A stretch of DNA of 64,000 bases, from the NCBI GenBank assembly GCA_034522175.1, contig JAXHLQ010000001.1:3658001-3722000 (forward strand), written 5' to 3'. Shown here piece after piece: positions 1 through 8,007 of the stretch (position 1 is its first letter; every line of letters starts with the position of its first letter). The notes below the pieces were generated by a model that worked only from the letters and a program-made list of their open reading frames with translations, did no database searches and was not told the DNA's origin. This DNA is from JAIPDZ01 sp034522175 (GTDB lineage Bacteria; Desulfobacterota; DSM-4660; Desulfatiglandales; Desulfatiglandaceae). Position numbers and translations under genes: made by a program.

Positions 1-237
1 GTCTCTTACCTTGCCTTTGACAGCCTCAGAAACAAGAACTGTTGCTCTTGTAACAATAGAGCTCCCATCCTCATTCCATTGAGACTTGACATCTTCCACC
101 TCACCAATGACGACAGTCTCGGAGGCTCTTGTGAGTTCCTCTGTGCTAAGACCTACCATAAGAGCTGACGCTTGAGAGGCTAAGAAGATAAAAACCATCC
201 AAGATAGAAACCCAAAGGCAAAAAAACGTCTTATCAT
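1..237 (-). CDS. Secreted protein of unknown function, partial at window edge
   Basis: The reverse strand reads from an ATG at 237 through the left edge without a stop (79 codons). The N-terminus has a basic start (MIRR) followed by a hydrophobic stretch ending near SQASA, which looks like a Sec signal peptide. The mature part begins MVGLSTEELTRASETVVIG. A GGAG ribosome site sits about 8 bases upstream of the ATG. I do not recognise the family, and the C-terminus lies outside the window. Confidence 0.6.
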   Translation of the reverse strand, partial: MIRRFFAFGFLSWMVFIFLASQASALMVGLSTEELTRASETVVIGEVEDVKSQWNEDGSSIVTRATVLVSEAVKGKVRD

Positions 238-536
238 GGCAATACTCCATTTTTCAGTGTCTTCAATTTGCATTTTCCATGACGGATTCCGCCGGCCTTG
301 AAACCACTCTAGGGGACAACCTACCTCACATGACCACCGGGCTCAAGTCCCTTTCACTCACAGCGTTAACTTCCAAAAACACACCATACTTCCTCAATGT
401 TAACTTTTAAGCAAAACTCAACATTCATCATATATAACATTCATGTGTATGGGGTGCCATAACGAGCTACTGACTTCACAGCTGAATTGATGTATTCGTG
501 CATTAATCACCCCACCCAAATGCGCGCAAATTTATT

Positions 537-1835
537 GGTTCTTCCGGCAAATGAGTACGGTAAATTGAAAAGAGGTGAATAGACTGATACCTTTCTAAGT
601 ATCCCTAAAAAGGAGGTATTCGTCATGTCCACCTCATTGCTCTATCATGCTTTTGGTTTGAGAGGAGTCAAGTACATTTCCACAAAATACGAGAGAGGAC
701 GCATCTTTCTTCACGCTGAAGTGACATCCTCCCTGGAACGCTGCCCGGAGTGCAGGAGTTTTAAAACGCTCCGGCGTAAGGGCGTCAAGCAGCGACTTTT
801 GAGAATGATTCCAATTGGTTCCCGTCAGACCTTTCTGGTTTTGAGGATCTGGAGAATCCGTTGTGAGGACTGCGGTGCTTTGAGATGGCCCAGACTTCCT
901 TTTGTAAAGGTAAAGCAAGACATACAAGAAGGTTCGCGGATTTCGCCTTGGATCTCCTTCACTGGATGACCATTTCGGGTGCAGCGACCCTTTTGTCTGT
1001 GGGCTGGGATTTGATCAAAGACATCCATAAGGATCACCTTAAGAGGCGATATAAAGCGCCTCCGTTGAAGGATTTGAAATACATTGCTCTCGACGAGTTC
1101 AGCATTCGTAAGGGTCATTCCTATATGAGTATCTTTGTAGACCTGGAATCGGGTCGTATTCTGCATGCCGTTGAAGGAAAAAGCGGAGACGCCATCGAGC
1201 CCTTTCTAAAAAAGCTGAAAAAGGAATCGCCTCATCTTGAGGCCATTGCTATGGATATGAGCAAGGCGTTTATCTCTGCCGTGGAGAACCATCTCCCAGA
1301 TGTCGCTATTGTGTTTGATCGGTACCATATTTCTGCTCTTATGAATCGGGCCATTGAGGATCTCAGACGAGAACAGCAAAACCAACTGGATGAAGATGGC
1401 AAACAAGTCTTAAAAGGAACCCGATTTCTCCTCTTAAAAAACTATGAGAATCTCACGGAAGAAGAACAGAATCGGCTACAGAGTCTTCTTGAGGTCAATG
1501 CCCCTCTATTTACGATCCATACGATGAAGGAGCAACTTAGAGACTTTTGGGACAAGCCATCTATGGAAGAGGCTATTCCATTCTTGGATGCATGGTGCAA
1601 TGATGCGGCCTCCTCAAATATCAGCCAACTTAAAAAGGTCGCCAACACACTCATGCAGTACAGTCACGGTCTCCTCAATTACTACATCCACCCCATCTCT
1701 TGCGGCCCTATAGAAGGTATCAATAACAAAATCAAAACCCTTAAACGACAAGCTTATGGATTCAGAGATATGGTCTATTTCAAACTCAGGCTCTACCACC
1801 TACATTCTCAAGCGTACTCATTAACCGGATGATCC
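537..1835 (+). mobile_element. ISL3-family insertion sequence, copy 1
   Basis: Both ends are visible. The left end begins GGTTCTTCCGGCAAATGAG and the right end read in reverse begins GGATCATCCGGTTAATGAG, giving an imperfect terminal inverted repeat. A perfect 8 bp target duplication, AATTTATT, flanks it at 529-536 and 1836-1843. Eight-base duplications and ends starting GG..TCTT are typical of ISL3. It is nearly identical to the copy at 8008-9305, so at least one transposition was recent. It carries one transposase gene. Confidence 0.93.
625..1832 (+). pseudogene. ISL3 transposase, copy 1, one frameshift
   Basis: The reconstructed protein is about 402 residues. An N-terminal zinc-ribbon-like part (CPECRSFKTL, then CEDCGALRW) precedes the DDE_Tnp_ISL3 catalytic domain, with D in ALDEFSIRKG, D in VFDRYHISAL and E in GPIEGINNKIK. 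The frame breaks near 906-908, where this copy has three A and the copy at 8 kb has four. Each copy is intact where the other is broken, so this may be sequence error and not decay. A strong AAAAAGGAGG ribosome site lies just upstream of the ATG. Confidence 0.9.
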
Positions 1836-1956
1836 AATTTATTGAACCCTACCAAATCAAACATTAAAATTCAAGTGTGTCAAGTCTACGAAAACTATTC
1901 TTCAATGAAACCGGTTGGTTAGAAACGAAAACCTACCTGTATTTGTTTTTATGGCG

Positions 1957-2160
1957 AACTATTTGAAATTCGGTCTGATCTCGACAAACCTGGAAAATCA
2001 ATACTTCTATAAAAAAATTTTACCACAAAAGGGTTGTGGTGGCAAACTGAAAGGGCAATATTCTCGGATTGGTCCCACAGCAAGAAAGTCGTTGAACTCA
2101 AGCCAGATTGAAACCAATTTCTCGGTCAATATGGCCAGTCGGGGAGGTGTGATTATTGCA
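1957..2160. repeat. Degenerate dispersed repeat, unit A
   Basis: This stretch aligns by eye with 12629-12775: both contain TGAAATT.GG.CT..CTC.ACAA, then a CTATAAAAAA.TTTACCACAAA core, then a TCAATATG.CCAGTCGG segment. Unit A has extra bases in the middle. Neither copy holds a convincing gene. It is probably an old relic of a mobile element, but I cannot name it. Confidence 0.55.
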
Positions 2161-2642
2161 ATTCAGGGCGCTGAATTTCGCTGTGAATAGCAATTATCAC
2201 AACTATTGGATTTCGCAGATCAACCAATAATACCCTTAAACTATTGTATTCAGCCTGGAATTGTGAAAGTTTTGTTGCTGAAGCTTCAACATTACCGATA
2301 TATTCAATTCCACTAATCAATGATTTCAGCATAATCATTATAGGAAGTATGCTCTTTGTTATATCGACCTTCCTTCTTAACCTCAACCGTAACACCAAAT
2401 GTTTTACTTTTAGTGCCAACGTTAGTGAACTCTTTCGCTTCAACCTCTATAGAAGTGTCATATAAACCTCTTAATGTGCCGATTTCTTCAAAGCCACGGA
2501 TTACTACCACCCCTGTACTTTGAGAAAATTCTTCCAACTTGGTTTTTGATAATGCCTTCTCAGCTTTTGACTTTTGGGCCTGACCCGTGAGAGGCATCGA
2601 AAACAATAAGGCAAAAAATATGGAAATAGTCTTCATCATCAT
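2153..2642 (-). pseudogene. Small secreted protein, frameshifted or decayed
   Basis: It starts at an ATG at 2642 with MMMKTISIFFALLFSM, a clear signal peptide ending near TGQA. The readable mature part continues to SYNDYAEIID near 2313, where it stops. The next frame continues sensibly with SLISGIEYIGNVEASAT, so one extra base in the AAA run near 2320 probably breaks it. After about 2225 the frame runs into the degenerate repeat and the true C-terminus is unclear. It starts 18 bases after the zinc-ribbon gene and was probably the last gene of the same operon. Family not named with confidence. Confidence 0.55.
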
Positions 2643-2659
2643 TGTCCTGCGGTTTGCAA

Positions 2660-3519
2660 TTACTTATTCTTAGAATATACTCGAATGCTATCGCCAAAAA
2701 GGAACTTAAATTTGAGATTAGCCTTTTCCATAGCAGGATTGTATCGCTCCATTACTTTAAACGGTGAAGTCTGACCCGCATAAGAGGGCTATACTGAATC
2801 GTAGATGCATCCGATGTTATGAGATTGCCACTACTGTCGTACCAGGTGACCACTGCTTGAACCCTTTCTAATCTTCGACCCGATATATTTTTAACCTCAC
2901 CTTCAGCAGTTACGTAATTACCACTTGAGGTTGTGGACCAATGCCAACTTAGCAACTCTAAATCACAGCTGGCTCTTTCCTTTTCCTGTCCATACTTACG
3001 CTCATAAAAAGCAATTTTCTTCTTATAGAGCTGGTTCTTTGGGTCGATACCTTCCAATTCTCGGTAGAGATCCAGGTTTCTTTTATATTCAGAGACTGGT
3101 ATTGTTTTGAGTTGGGTTAATATTTCCTGTTCTCTCTTCAATTCTCGTTTTGCCTGCAATATTTTTAATACATTAGACCGAAGTCTTTCTAAGTTTGGAT
3201 CTTCAGCAGAGATGTATTTATTTGCTACAGTCAGTGCATTTTCGTATTCGCCTTTTGAAAAATATGTTTTGATTTGAGAAATAACCTTTTTCTTATTGGC
3301 TTTATAGTATTTAATATCCTTTCGTTGTAATCTTTCCTGTTCCTGTTTTTTGCGATTTTGAATTTCGGCCTTTTTCCGAGCAATTTTTTCTTCGACTCTT
3401 GCTCTTTTTCGATCGGCTTCTTCTTCGGCCTTTCTATCAATTATTCCAGAAATATAGTTAATCCCTATCAAAATAAGCACAATGATTATCATTGAGCTAA
3501 AGCAACCAACTCTTGTTTT
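2660..3519 (-). pseudogene. Zinc-ribbon / FxLYD membrane protein, C-terminal part, split by an IS
   Basis: This is the 3' portion of a gene whose 5' portion is at 6914-7025. Removing 3520-6913 and one copy of the 16 bp duplication restores one frame of about 318 residues. This part holds a transmembrane helix (MIIIVLILIGINYISG), a long charged coiled coil rich in K, E and R, and a C-terminal FxLYD-type domain (AEGEVKNISGRRLERVQAVV). A second break lies near 2782, where GGG should be GGGG. With that base restored the protein continues GQTSPFKVMERYNPAMEK and stops at 2660. It was likely membrane anchored. Confidence 0.8.
3504..3519. repeat. 16 bp target-site duplication, left copy
   Basis: AACCAACTCTTGTTTT occurs here and at 6914-6929, on either side of the outer insertion sequence. 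In the interrupted gene it encodes the KTRVG stretch. Collapsing one copy rejoins the reading frame, which shows it is a true target duplication. Confidence 0.9.
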
Positions 3520-3679
3520 CACTATGTTTCTGAATCTGTATTCCCTTTGTGGGTGGAGGTGGAAGCAGGTTTTGTGGGCCAACGGAGGGAGCCCGTAGGG
3601 CGACCGCGAGTTGGCCCGGGCGATGGCTGCTTGACAACCCTCATGCTTTGGCTTACGAGAAAACCTGGAGGAATTCCGT

Positions 3680-4881
3680 ATGGAAAATTCAGCAGACAAA
3701 ATGGTTCGTAAGCGCCGCCACCTGACACCGCAAGAGAAGTATCAGATTTTTCTTGAGGCCACAATGGCCAAGGCTAAAGGTAACGGTTCCATCAGCGAGG
3801 TCCTTCGTCGCTGGGGTATCCACTCAAGCGATCTCACGCGGATCAGGGCATCCGTCGAAGAAGGAGCCCTCGGTATCTTCAAAGAACGAAAGAGCAGAAG
3901 GCCCAAAATCAATTTGGAGCAGTACGAGCAGCTCAAAGCGGAGAAAGAACGCCTGGAGGCAACTATCGTCGAACAGGCCGCCGAGCTAGCGATACTGAAA
4001 AAAAGATCGCTCGGGCTAAATGGAGACCTCAAGGGCAAATACCTCCCGGAGGAAACCAAAGGGATTCTGGTTGAGTTCATCGATCATGTACATAAGAAAC
4101 ATCATGTGTCCATCACTTACTGTTGCCAGAGAATTGGCCTGGACATAAAGCGCTACCAACGCTGGGAACGGCTTTACCGCAAAACGGGTCGGTATGAAGG
4201 CGGAAAACCAGGTCCAAAGAAGGCCCCACACCGTCTGTTACCGAACGAAAAGGCAGATATCGTTAAACTGGCAAAGGACGACAAATATATGGATTTATCT
4301 CATCGACAGCTTTCTGTGGTCGCCTCTGAATCTACCCCTTTGGAGGCCAGTGCCTCCAGTTTTTACAGGGTCATGAAGGAAAAGCGGCTCATGGAAACCC
4401 GTCAGAGGAAGCCTAGAACACCCCAGCCAAAGCCTGAGATCAAACCTGAAGGGCCAAATGAGGTCTGGAGCTGGGACCTTAGCTACCTCGCCCTCGGGCC
4501 TATATTTGTCTATCTGTTTGCCATCATCGATGTTTATAGCCGAAAGATTGTCGGCTGGCATCTTGGGCTTAATGCCCGTTTAGAATCTATGAAAAAGGCT
4601 TGGGATAAAGCCCTGGTCAATGAGAATTTAGTGGATGTATCAGAAGCCCCGAAATTACCGACAGCCTTATCTGATCATGGTGTGCAGATGGCCAAAAAGA
4701 CCGCTAAACAGTTTTTCAAAGATCTGGGGATCAAGCAGCTCTTCGCTCGATACCAAACACCCCAGGACAATGCCTGGATTGAGTCTTGGTTCCGCATCCT
4801 AAAATATGACTGGCTACGGTATAAGGATTATGTCAGCTTCGATCAACTTAATGAAATCATCAGACGATTTGTATTCGTATA
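3680..4881 (+). pseudogene. Integrase-core transposase, N-terminal part, split by IS4-type element
   Basis: This part encodes residues 1-400 of a transposase. A helix-turn-helix segment (EVLRRWGIHSSDLTRIR) and a coiled coil come first, then the rve core with D in WSWDLSYLALG, D in ALSDHGVQM and E in NAWIESWFRI. The start at 3680 has GGAGGAATT upstream. The frame is cut at 4881 by the inner element. Joining base 4881 to 6687 gives an uninterrupted frame through RFVFVYNTQRYHGAIG, so the gene had no frameshift before the insertion. Confidence 0.9.
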
Positions 4882-4992
4882 CATAGGTGATCGGATAAGA
4901 CGTACCTAATTCCTTTGCAATTCTGGCTAAGCTATTGAATAGATGCAATAAAAGGACATTTTAATCGTTTTGAAAAGGTACATAAAAAGTCC

Positions 4993-5021
4993 TTGACGTA
5001 CTGAGTTATTTAGTGTATACT
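4993..5021 (+). promoter_or_regulatory. Sigma-70 type promoter of the IS4-type element
   Basis: TTGACG at 4993-4998 and TATACT at 5016-5021 are spaced by 17 bases. They lie 34 bases before the HARE-HTH start codon, with GAAAGGAG as ribosome site between. It would transcribe the HARE-HTH gene and the transposase together. Confidence 0.7.
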
Positions 5022-5054
5022 CCTTTCAAATTCTATGAGTGAAAGGAGCACAAA

Positions 5055-5402
5055 ATGAATTACTTAGACAACTACCTAGACATTAAGCGAGAATTGTTGC
5101 AAGCTCAACTTAGAGTAGTTTATCGCCATCAACGAAAAGGGGTGCCCCAGGGGCAAAAACTAAAACGTACGTCTAATTTAACTATCGTTGAAGACATACT
5201 TCAAAACTCGGGCCAACCTCTACACATTTCAAAAATTATCCAGATCGCTAAGAAAGACTATGGTGTCAATTTGGAAAGAGACTCCGTCGTCTCTGCCGTA
5301 ATCAAGAAGATTAATGCAGGAAAAATCTTCGTTCGTGTCGCACCTAATACCTTTGCGCTCAAAAACAGCCCGGAAATGGTTGATGAAGGAGGTGCACTAT
5401 GA
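5055..5402 (+). CDS. HARE-HTH domain protein, passenger of the IS4-type element
   Basis: The 115-residue protein has a basic N-terminal third. Residues about 40-103 resemble a HARE-HTH winged helix: TIVEDILQNSGQPLHISKII, then a basic segment, then a hydrophobic end with FVRVAPNTFALK. In other proteins this fold links DNA-binding or nucleic-acid enzymes to other modules. Here it stands alone. Its stop codon overlaps the ATG of the transposase (CTATGA), which implies translational coupling and a role with transposition, such as end binding or regulation. That role is an inference. The frame is intact, unlike the transposase that follows. Confidence 0.75.
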   Translation: MNYLDNYLDIKRELLQAQLRVVYRHQRKGVPQGQKLKRTSNLTIVEDILQNSGQPLHISKIIQIAKKDYGVNLERDSVVSAVIKKINAGKIFVRVAPNTFALKNSPEMVDEGGAL

Positions 5403-6646
5403 GCTTTATTCATAAGTTGAATACGTTGCGTAAAGTTCTCGGCATCAATGAGCACTTCCAGCGGGAAAAAAAATTTCTCTTTTTGAAATCGTGGTATCCT
5501 TGATAACGACCTTTTCCGTTTGTGGAAAGAAGAAGAGTATTGCTGATGCCCATAGAAATTTTGTAAAACATACCGGAAAGAATGTTTCCAGAAGCAGTTT
5601 CTGGAACGAATCGCAAATAAAACACTCTTGGACTTCATCGAAAAAGCTGTTCTGGAATTCTCCTTTCATATTCAGGAAAAGGCCCTTTCAAAACTTTCAT
5701 GGCTTTCTTTATTTGAGGATGTATATATTTTCGATGCATCACCTATACGACTGCCAGCCGGGTTATCAAATATATTTCCCGGTAATCGAACAAATCACAG
5801 CCCTGCCTGCCTAAAATTAAGCGCCCTATACAGATTGAGTGTAAGAAGCACAGAATGGGTTGAATTTAGCGCCCAAAAACAGCACGATAGCAAGTTCCTT
5901 CCAGATTTGAATCAGTTAAAGGGATCTTTGTTTTTATTTGATCTCGGCTACTTCAGTCATGCTTTTCTACATCAACTGTGTAATATCGGAGTCTGGTTTG
6001 TATGCCGTCTAAAAGCAAATTCCGTCCCAATAATAACAAAAGTCGGCAAAGGGGTGGCAAAGCGACACATTGGGCGACCGTTAGACAAAAACGTCAACCT
6101 CAGAGGCATGATTGTCGAGGTCTGGGGGAAAGTTGAATCTCCGTGGAACAAAATCCCCTGAGCTTCGTTTTATTGGTTTTCGTCTTCCTCTCACAAAGGA
6201 ATACCGATGGTACGTTACAAATGTTCCAAGTTCAATGGCATTAGCAGAATGGATATACCCGATTTATCGATTAAGATGGCAGATTGAGCTGTTTTTCAAA
6301 TCCATCAAGTCAATGCTTCATGCCGATCAAATAACATCTGAAAATAAAAATATAGTCCTGGTCACTCGTTTACAGTTCAATACTTTCTTCTCTTATTGCA
6401 AATTCAATAATAATTGAATATGCTCTTGTCTTAGCTAAGATAGAATTGAAATCTGTTACAGCGCAACGAATAACATTCGTCTTTTCTCTAATTGCTAATG
6501 ACTTGGCAAAGTGTATTTTAAGGAAAGATTTTCCTCCAAAAACCTTCATTCAGAATCTGACAAAGTTGCTCCCATTACTAATTTGTCCTAATCGAAAACA
6601 TAGACCCACGTCATTAGAAATAGTAGCAATGTTCGATACAATATAG
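5399..6646 (+). pseudogene. IS4-family transposase, several frameshifts
   Basis: It starts MSFIHKLNTLRKVLGINEHF at an ATG overlapping the previous stop. The frame breaks near 5475 (a run of eight A), near 5610, near 6155 and near 6370. Read across the breaks, the DDE_Tnp_1 motifs are present: D in IFDASPIRLPAG, D in LFLFDLGYFSHAF, and the IS4 Y-R-E-K signature in YRLRWQIELFFKSIK. The last segment ends at 6646, 30 bases from the element end. It is either inactive or affected by sequence errors. Confidence 0.85.
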
Positions 6647-6686
6647 ATATAGAGTTGTTTTATCCGATCACATATGTATTCGTATA

Positions 6687-6861
6687 TAATACCCAACGTT
6701 ATCATGGTGCCATTGGTTATGTGACCCCGGAGCAGAAGCATACAGGCCAGGCTGAGGAGATCTTGAAAAGAAGATCTGAAAGAAAGCGTCTCGCTCGCCT
6801 GCACCGGATGAATGAAAACCGTCAATCTGTAAGCCACTTTGAGTCGAAAAAAGCGGCATGA
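6687..6861 (+). pseudogene. Integrase-core transposase, C-terminal part
   Basis: This is the remainder of the outer transposase after the IS4-type insertion. It continues with NTQRYHGAIGYVTPEQKHTG, the usual integrase C-terminal motif (N.QR.H...GY.TP), then a basic tail, and stops at TGA 6859-6861. Joined to 3680-4881 it completes a 458-residue protein. Confidence 0.88.
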
Positions 6862-6913
6862 AAACTTGCTTAGACCTTTATCCGTTTTGGTGTTGACAAT
6901 TCAGAAACGGGCT

Positions 6914-7025
6914 AACCAACTCTTGTTTTTCCAAGTTTTCTGCTCGAAGGGGCACCACAAAAAGGACAGGCCTCGGCTTTGGGGCTTATGGTGTTGCCGC
7001 AGTCTTTGCATTTTTTTAGCGACAT
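6914..7025 (-). pseudogene. Zinc-ribbon / FxLYD membrane protein, N-terminal part
   Basis: The reverse strand begins with ATG at 7025 and encodes MSLKKCKDCGNTISPKAEAC followed by PFCGAPSSRKLGKTRVG. Two CxxC pairs form a zinc ribbon. It is cut by the outer IS at the KTRVG codons, and the rest lies at 2660-3519. Proteins of this design have a cytoplasmic zinc ribbon, one membrane helix and an extracytoplasmic FxLYD domain. Confidence 0.85.
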
Positions 7026-7106
7026 TAGGTTAGTCCTACACTGCGAAGATTGAACGTATTAAGCATATCACTTTTGCCTCATATTCACCATAGCACCTAA
7101 TTCGGC

Positions 7107-7632
7107 TTATCCAGACTTATTTTCAAGCAGATAGACGATCTGGCTAAGCTTTTTATGTATCTTCTCAATAATCAAGGGAGAGTTTTTTCATAGCCCATTT
7201 CTACAACCTGATTGCTAATAGTGGGTAGCCACTTTACTCAACTGATTACAAGATGTAGAATGTGGTTATGGAAGAGCGAAGGCACCCTGTTTCCGGCATT
7301 GATTATCCTGGAATATTCCAGGATTTTGACCACTGTTTAGCACCGAAAGTGCCTGTCTTGAATTTATTGCAAAACTTCGATGGCCGAAAGCCTTTATTTA
7401 CCCCGGTTGTGGGCAAGAGGCCGCCAAACCGTCCTTGATGGAGCAGGCCGTAGATTGCAGCCCCGTGGATTGTAGGTGGCAAAACACGACATGTGGTAGA
7501 TGGTTGAGTAAACTGGATAACCACTTTTCTAATTTTAAGAACAAAGAACGGCATACAAAAGGCAAGCACAGCCACAGTTGCTAAAATGATGCCCCAGATT
7601 AATATCGGTGAGATTGATATAGGTTCCGTCAA
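7107..7632 (-). pseudogene. Small single-helix membrane protein, split by a MITE-like element
   Basis: The gene starts at a TTG at 7632 (AAGG upstream), 19 bases after the lipoprotein gene. It encodes MTEPISISPILIWGIILATV and one long transmembrane helix to FFVLKIRN. The 306 bp element at 7220-7525 then intervenes. After removal of the element and one duplication copy, the frame continues QVVEMGYEK. One base is missing in a run of six A near 7176, after which PLIIEKIHKKLSQIVYLLEN and a stop at 7107 follow. The intact product would be about 70 residues with a short C-terminal amphipathic helix. Function unknown. Confidence 0.72.
7220..7525. mobile_element. 306 bp MITE-like non-autonomous element
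   Basis: Its ends are imperfect inverted repeats: AGTGGGTAGCCACTTTACTC on the left, and AGTGGTTATCCAGTTTACTC for the right end in reverse. Flanking octamers TTGCTAAT (7212-7219) and TTTCTAAT (7526-7533) differ at one base and act as the target duplication. No transposase is encoded. The open frame across it is the fused end of the small membrane protein gene. An autonomous partner is not present in this window. Confidence 0.72.
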
Positions 7633-7651
7633 TTTGCCTTTACGGGCCTTG

Positions 7652-8007
7652 TCATCTCAAATGAATTCTCTCCCCGTTCACCAAAATATATGAACTGTCA
7701 GCCAATTCCTTACCAGTTATGTCATCATTAATGTATAGAAAAACCTCTTTTTCTGGCAAATAGAAGGTGTACATGGAAACATTCGGATCTTTCTCCTTAT
7801 GAATAAAGCTTCTATCGGTTGCTGCTATGTTAAATGCGATACCATCAACTCCATCAGCTTTGAGAGCATCGCTAAATTCTCTTATTCCTTTCCTTACAAG
7901 ATGGTCAAACAAATGCCTGGCGATTTTGTATTGATCATTTACTTTTATGTTTACATTGTTAAATATATTTAGATAAACGAATGAAAAAATGATGTATGAA
8001 CCTTTCT
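7652..8007 (-). pseudogene. Lipoprotein, C-terminal part, split by ISL3 copy 2
   Basis: The frame is open from the IS edge to the stop at 7652. It reads SYIIFSFVYLNIFNNVNIKV and continues to ILVNGERIHLR. Removing 8008-9305 and one copy of the 8 bp duplication joins it in frame to 9306-10415, giving about 485 residues in total. Without this joining the segment has no start codon of its own other than an internal TTG. Confidence 0.82.

Larger units (their letters stand above)
4882..6676 (+). mobile_element. IS4-family element carrying a HARE-HTH passenger gene
   Basis: The ends are CATAGGTGATCGGATAAGAC (left) and, in reverse, CATATGTGATCGGATAAAAC. A 10 bp duplication, TATTCGTATA, lies at 4872-4881 and 6677-6686. 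It contains a promoter, a 115-residue HARE-HTH gene and a broken transposase with IS4-type DDE motifs. Ends starting CAT and duplications of 10-12 bp are usual for the IS231/IS4 groups. The extra upstream gene is not usual for a simple IS4 element. It is inserted in the transposase gene of the outer element. Confidence 0.9.
3520..6913 (+). mobile_element. Outer insertion sequence (integrase-core type, 16 bp target duplication), itself interrupted
   Basis: Subterminal inverted repeats GTTTCTGAAT (3526-3535) and ATTCAGAAAC (6899-6908) lie about 6 bases inside the ends. Without the inner element it would be about 1.59 kb. The 458-residue transposase has an N-terminal helix-turn-helix and a DDE integrase core. 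A 16 bp duplication is too long for IS3 or IS481. From memory it fits better the long-duplication ISTde1-like branch of the IS1202 family, but I cannot confirm that. It sits inside the zinc-ribbon/FxLYD gene. Confidence 0.85.

Noticed and set aside
1915..2190. Open frame of 91 codons after ISL3 copy 1
   Set aside because: No ribosome site, no family resemblance, and it lies across the degenerate repeat unit A that also occurs, in broken frames, at 12.6 kb.
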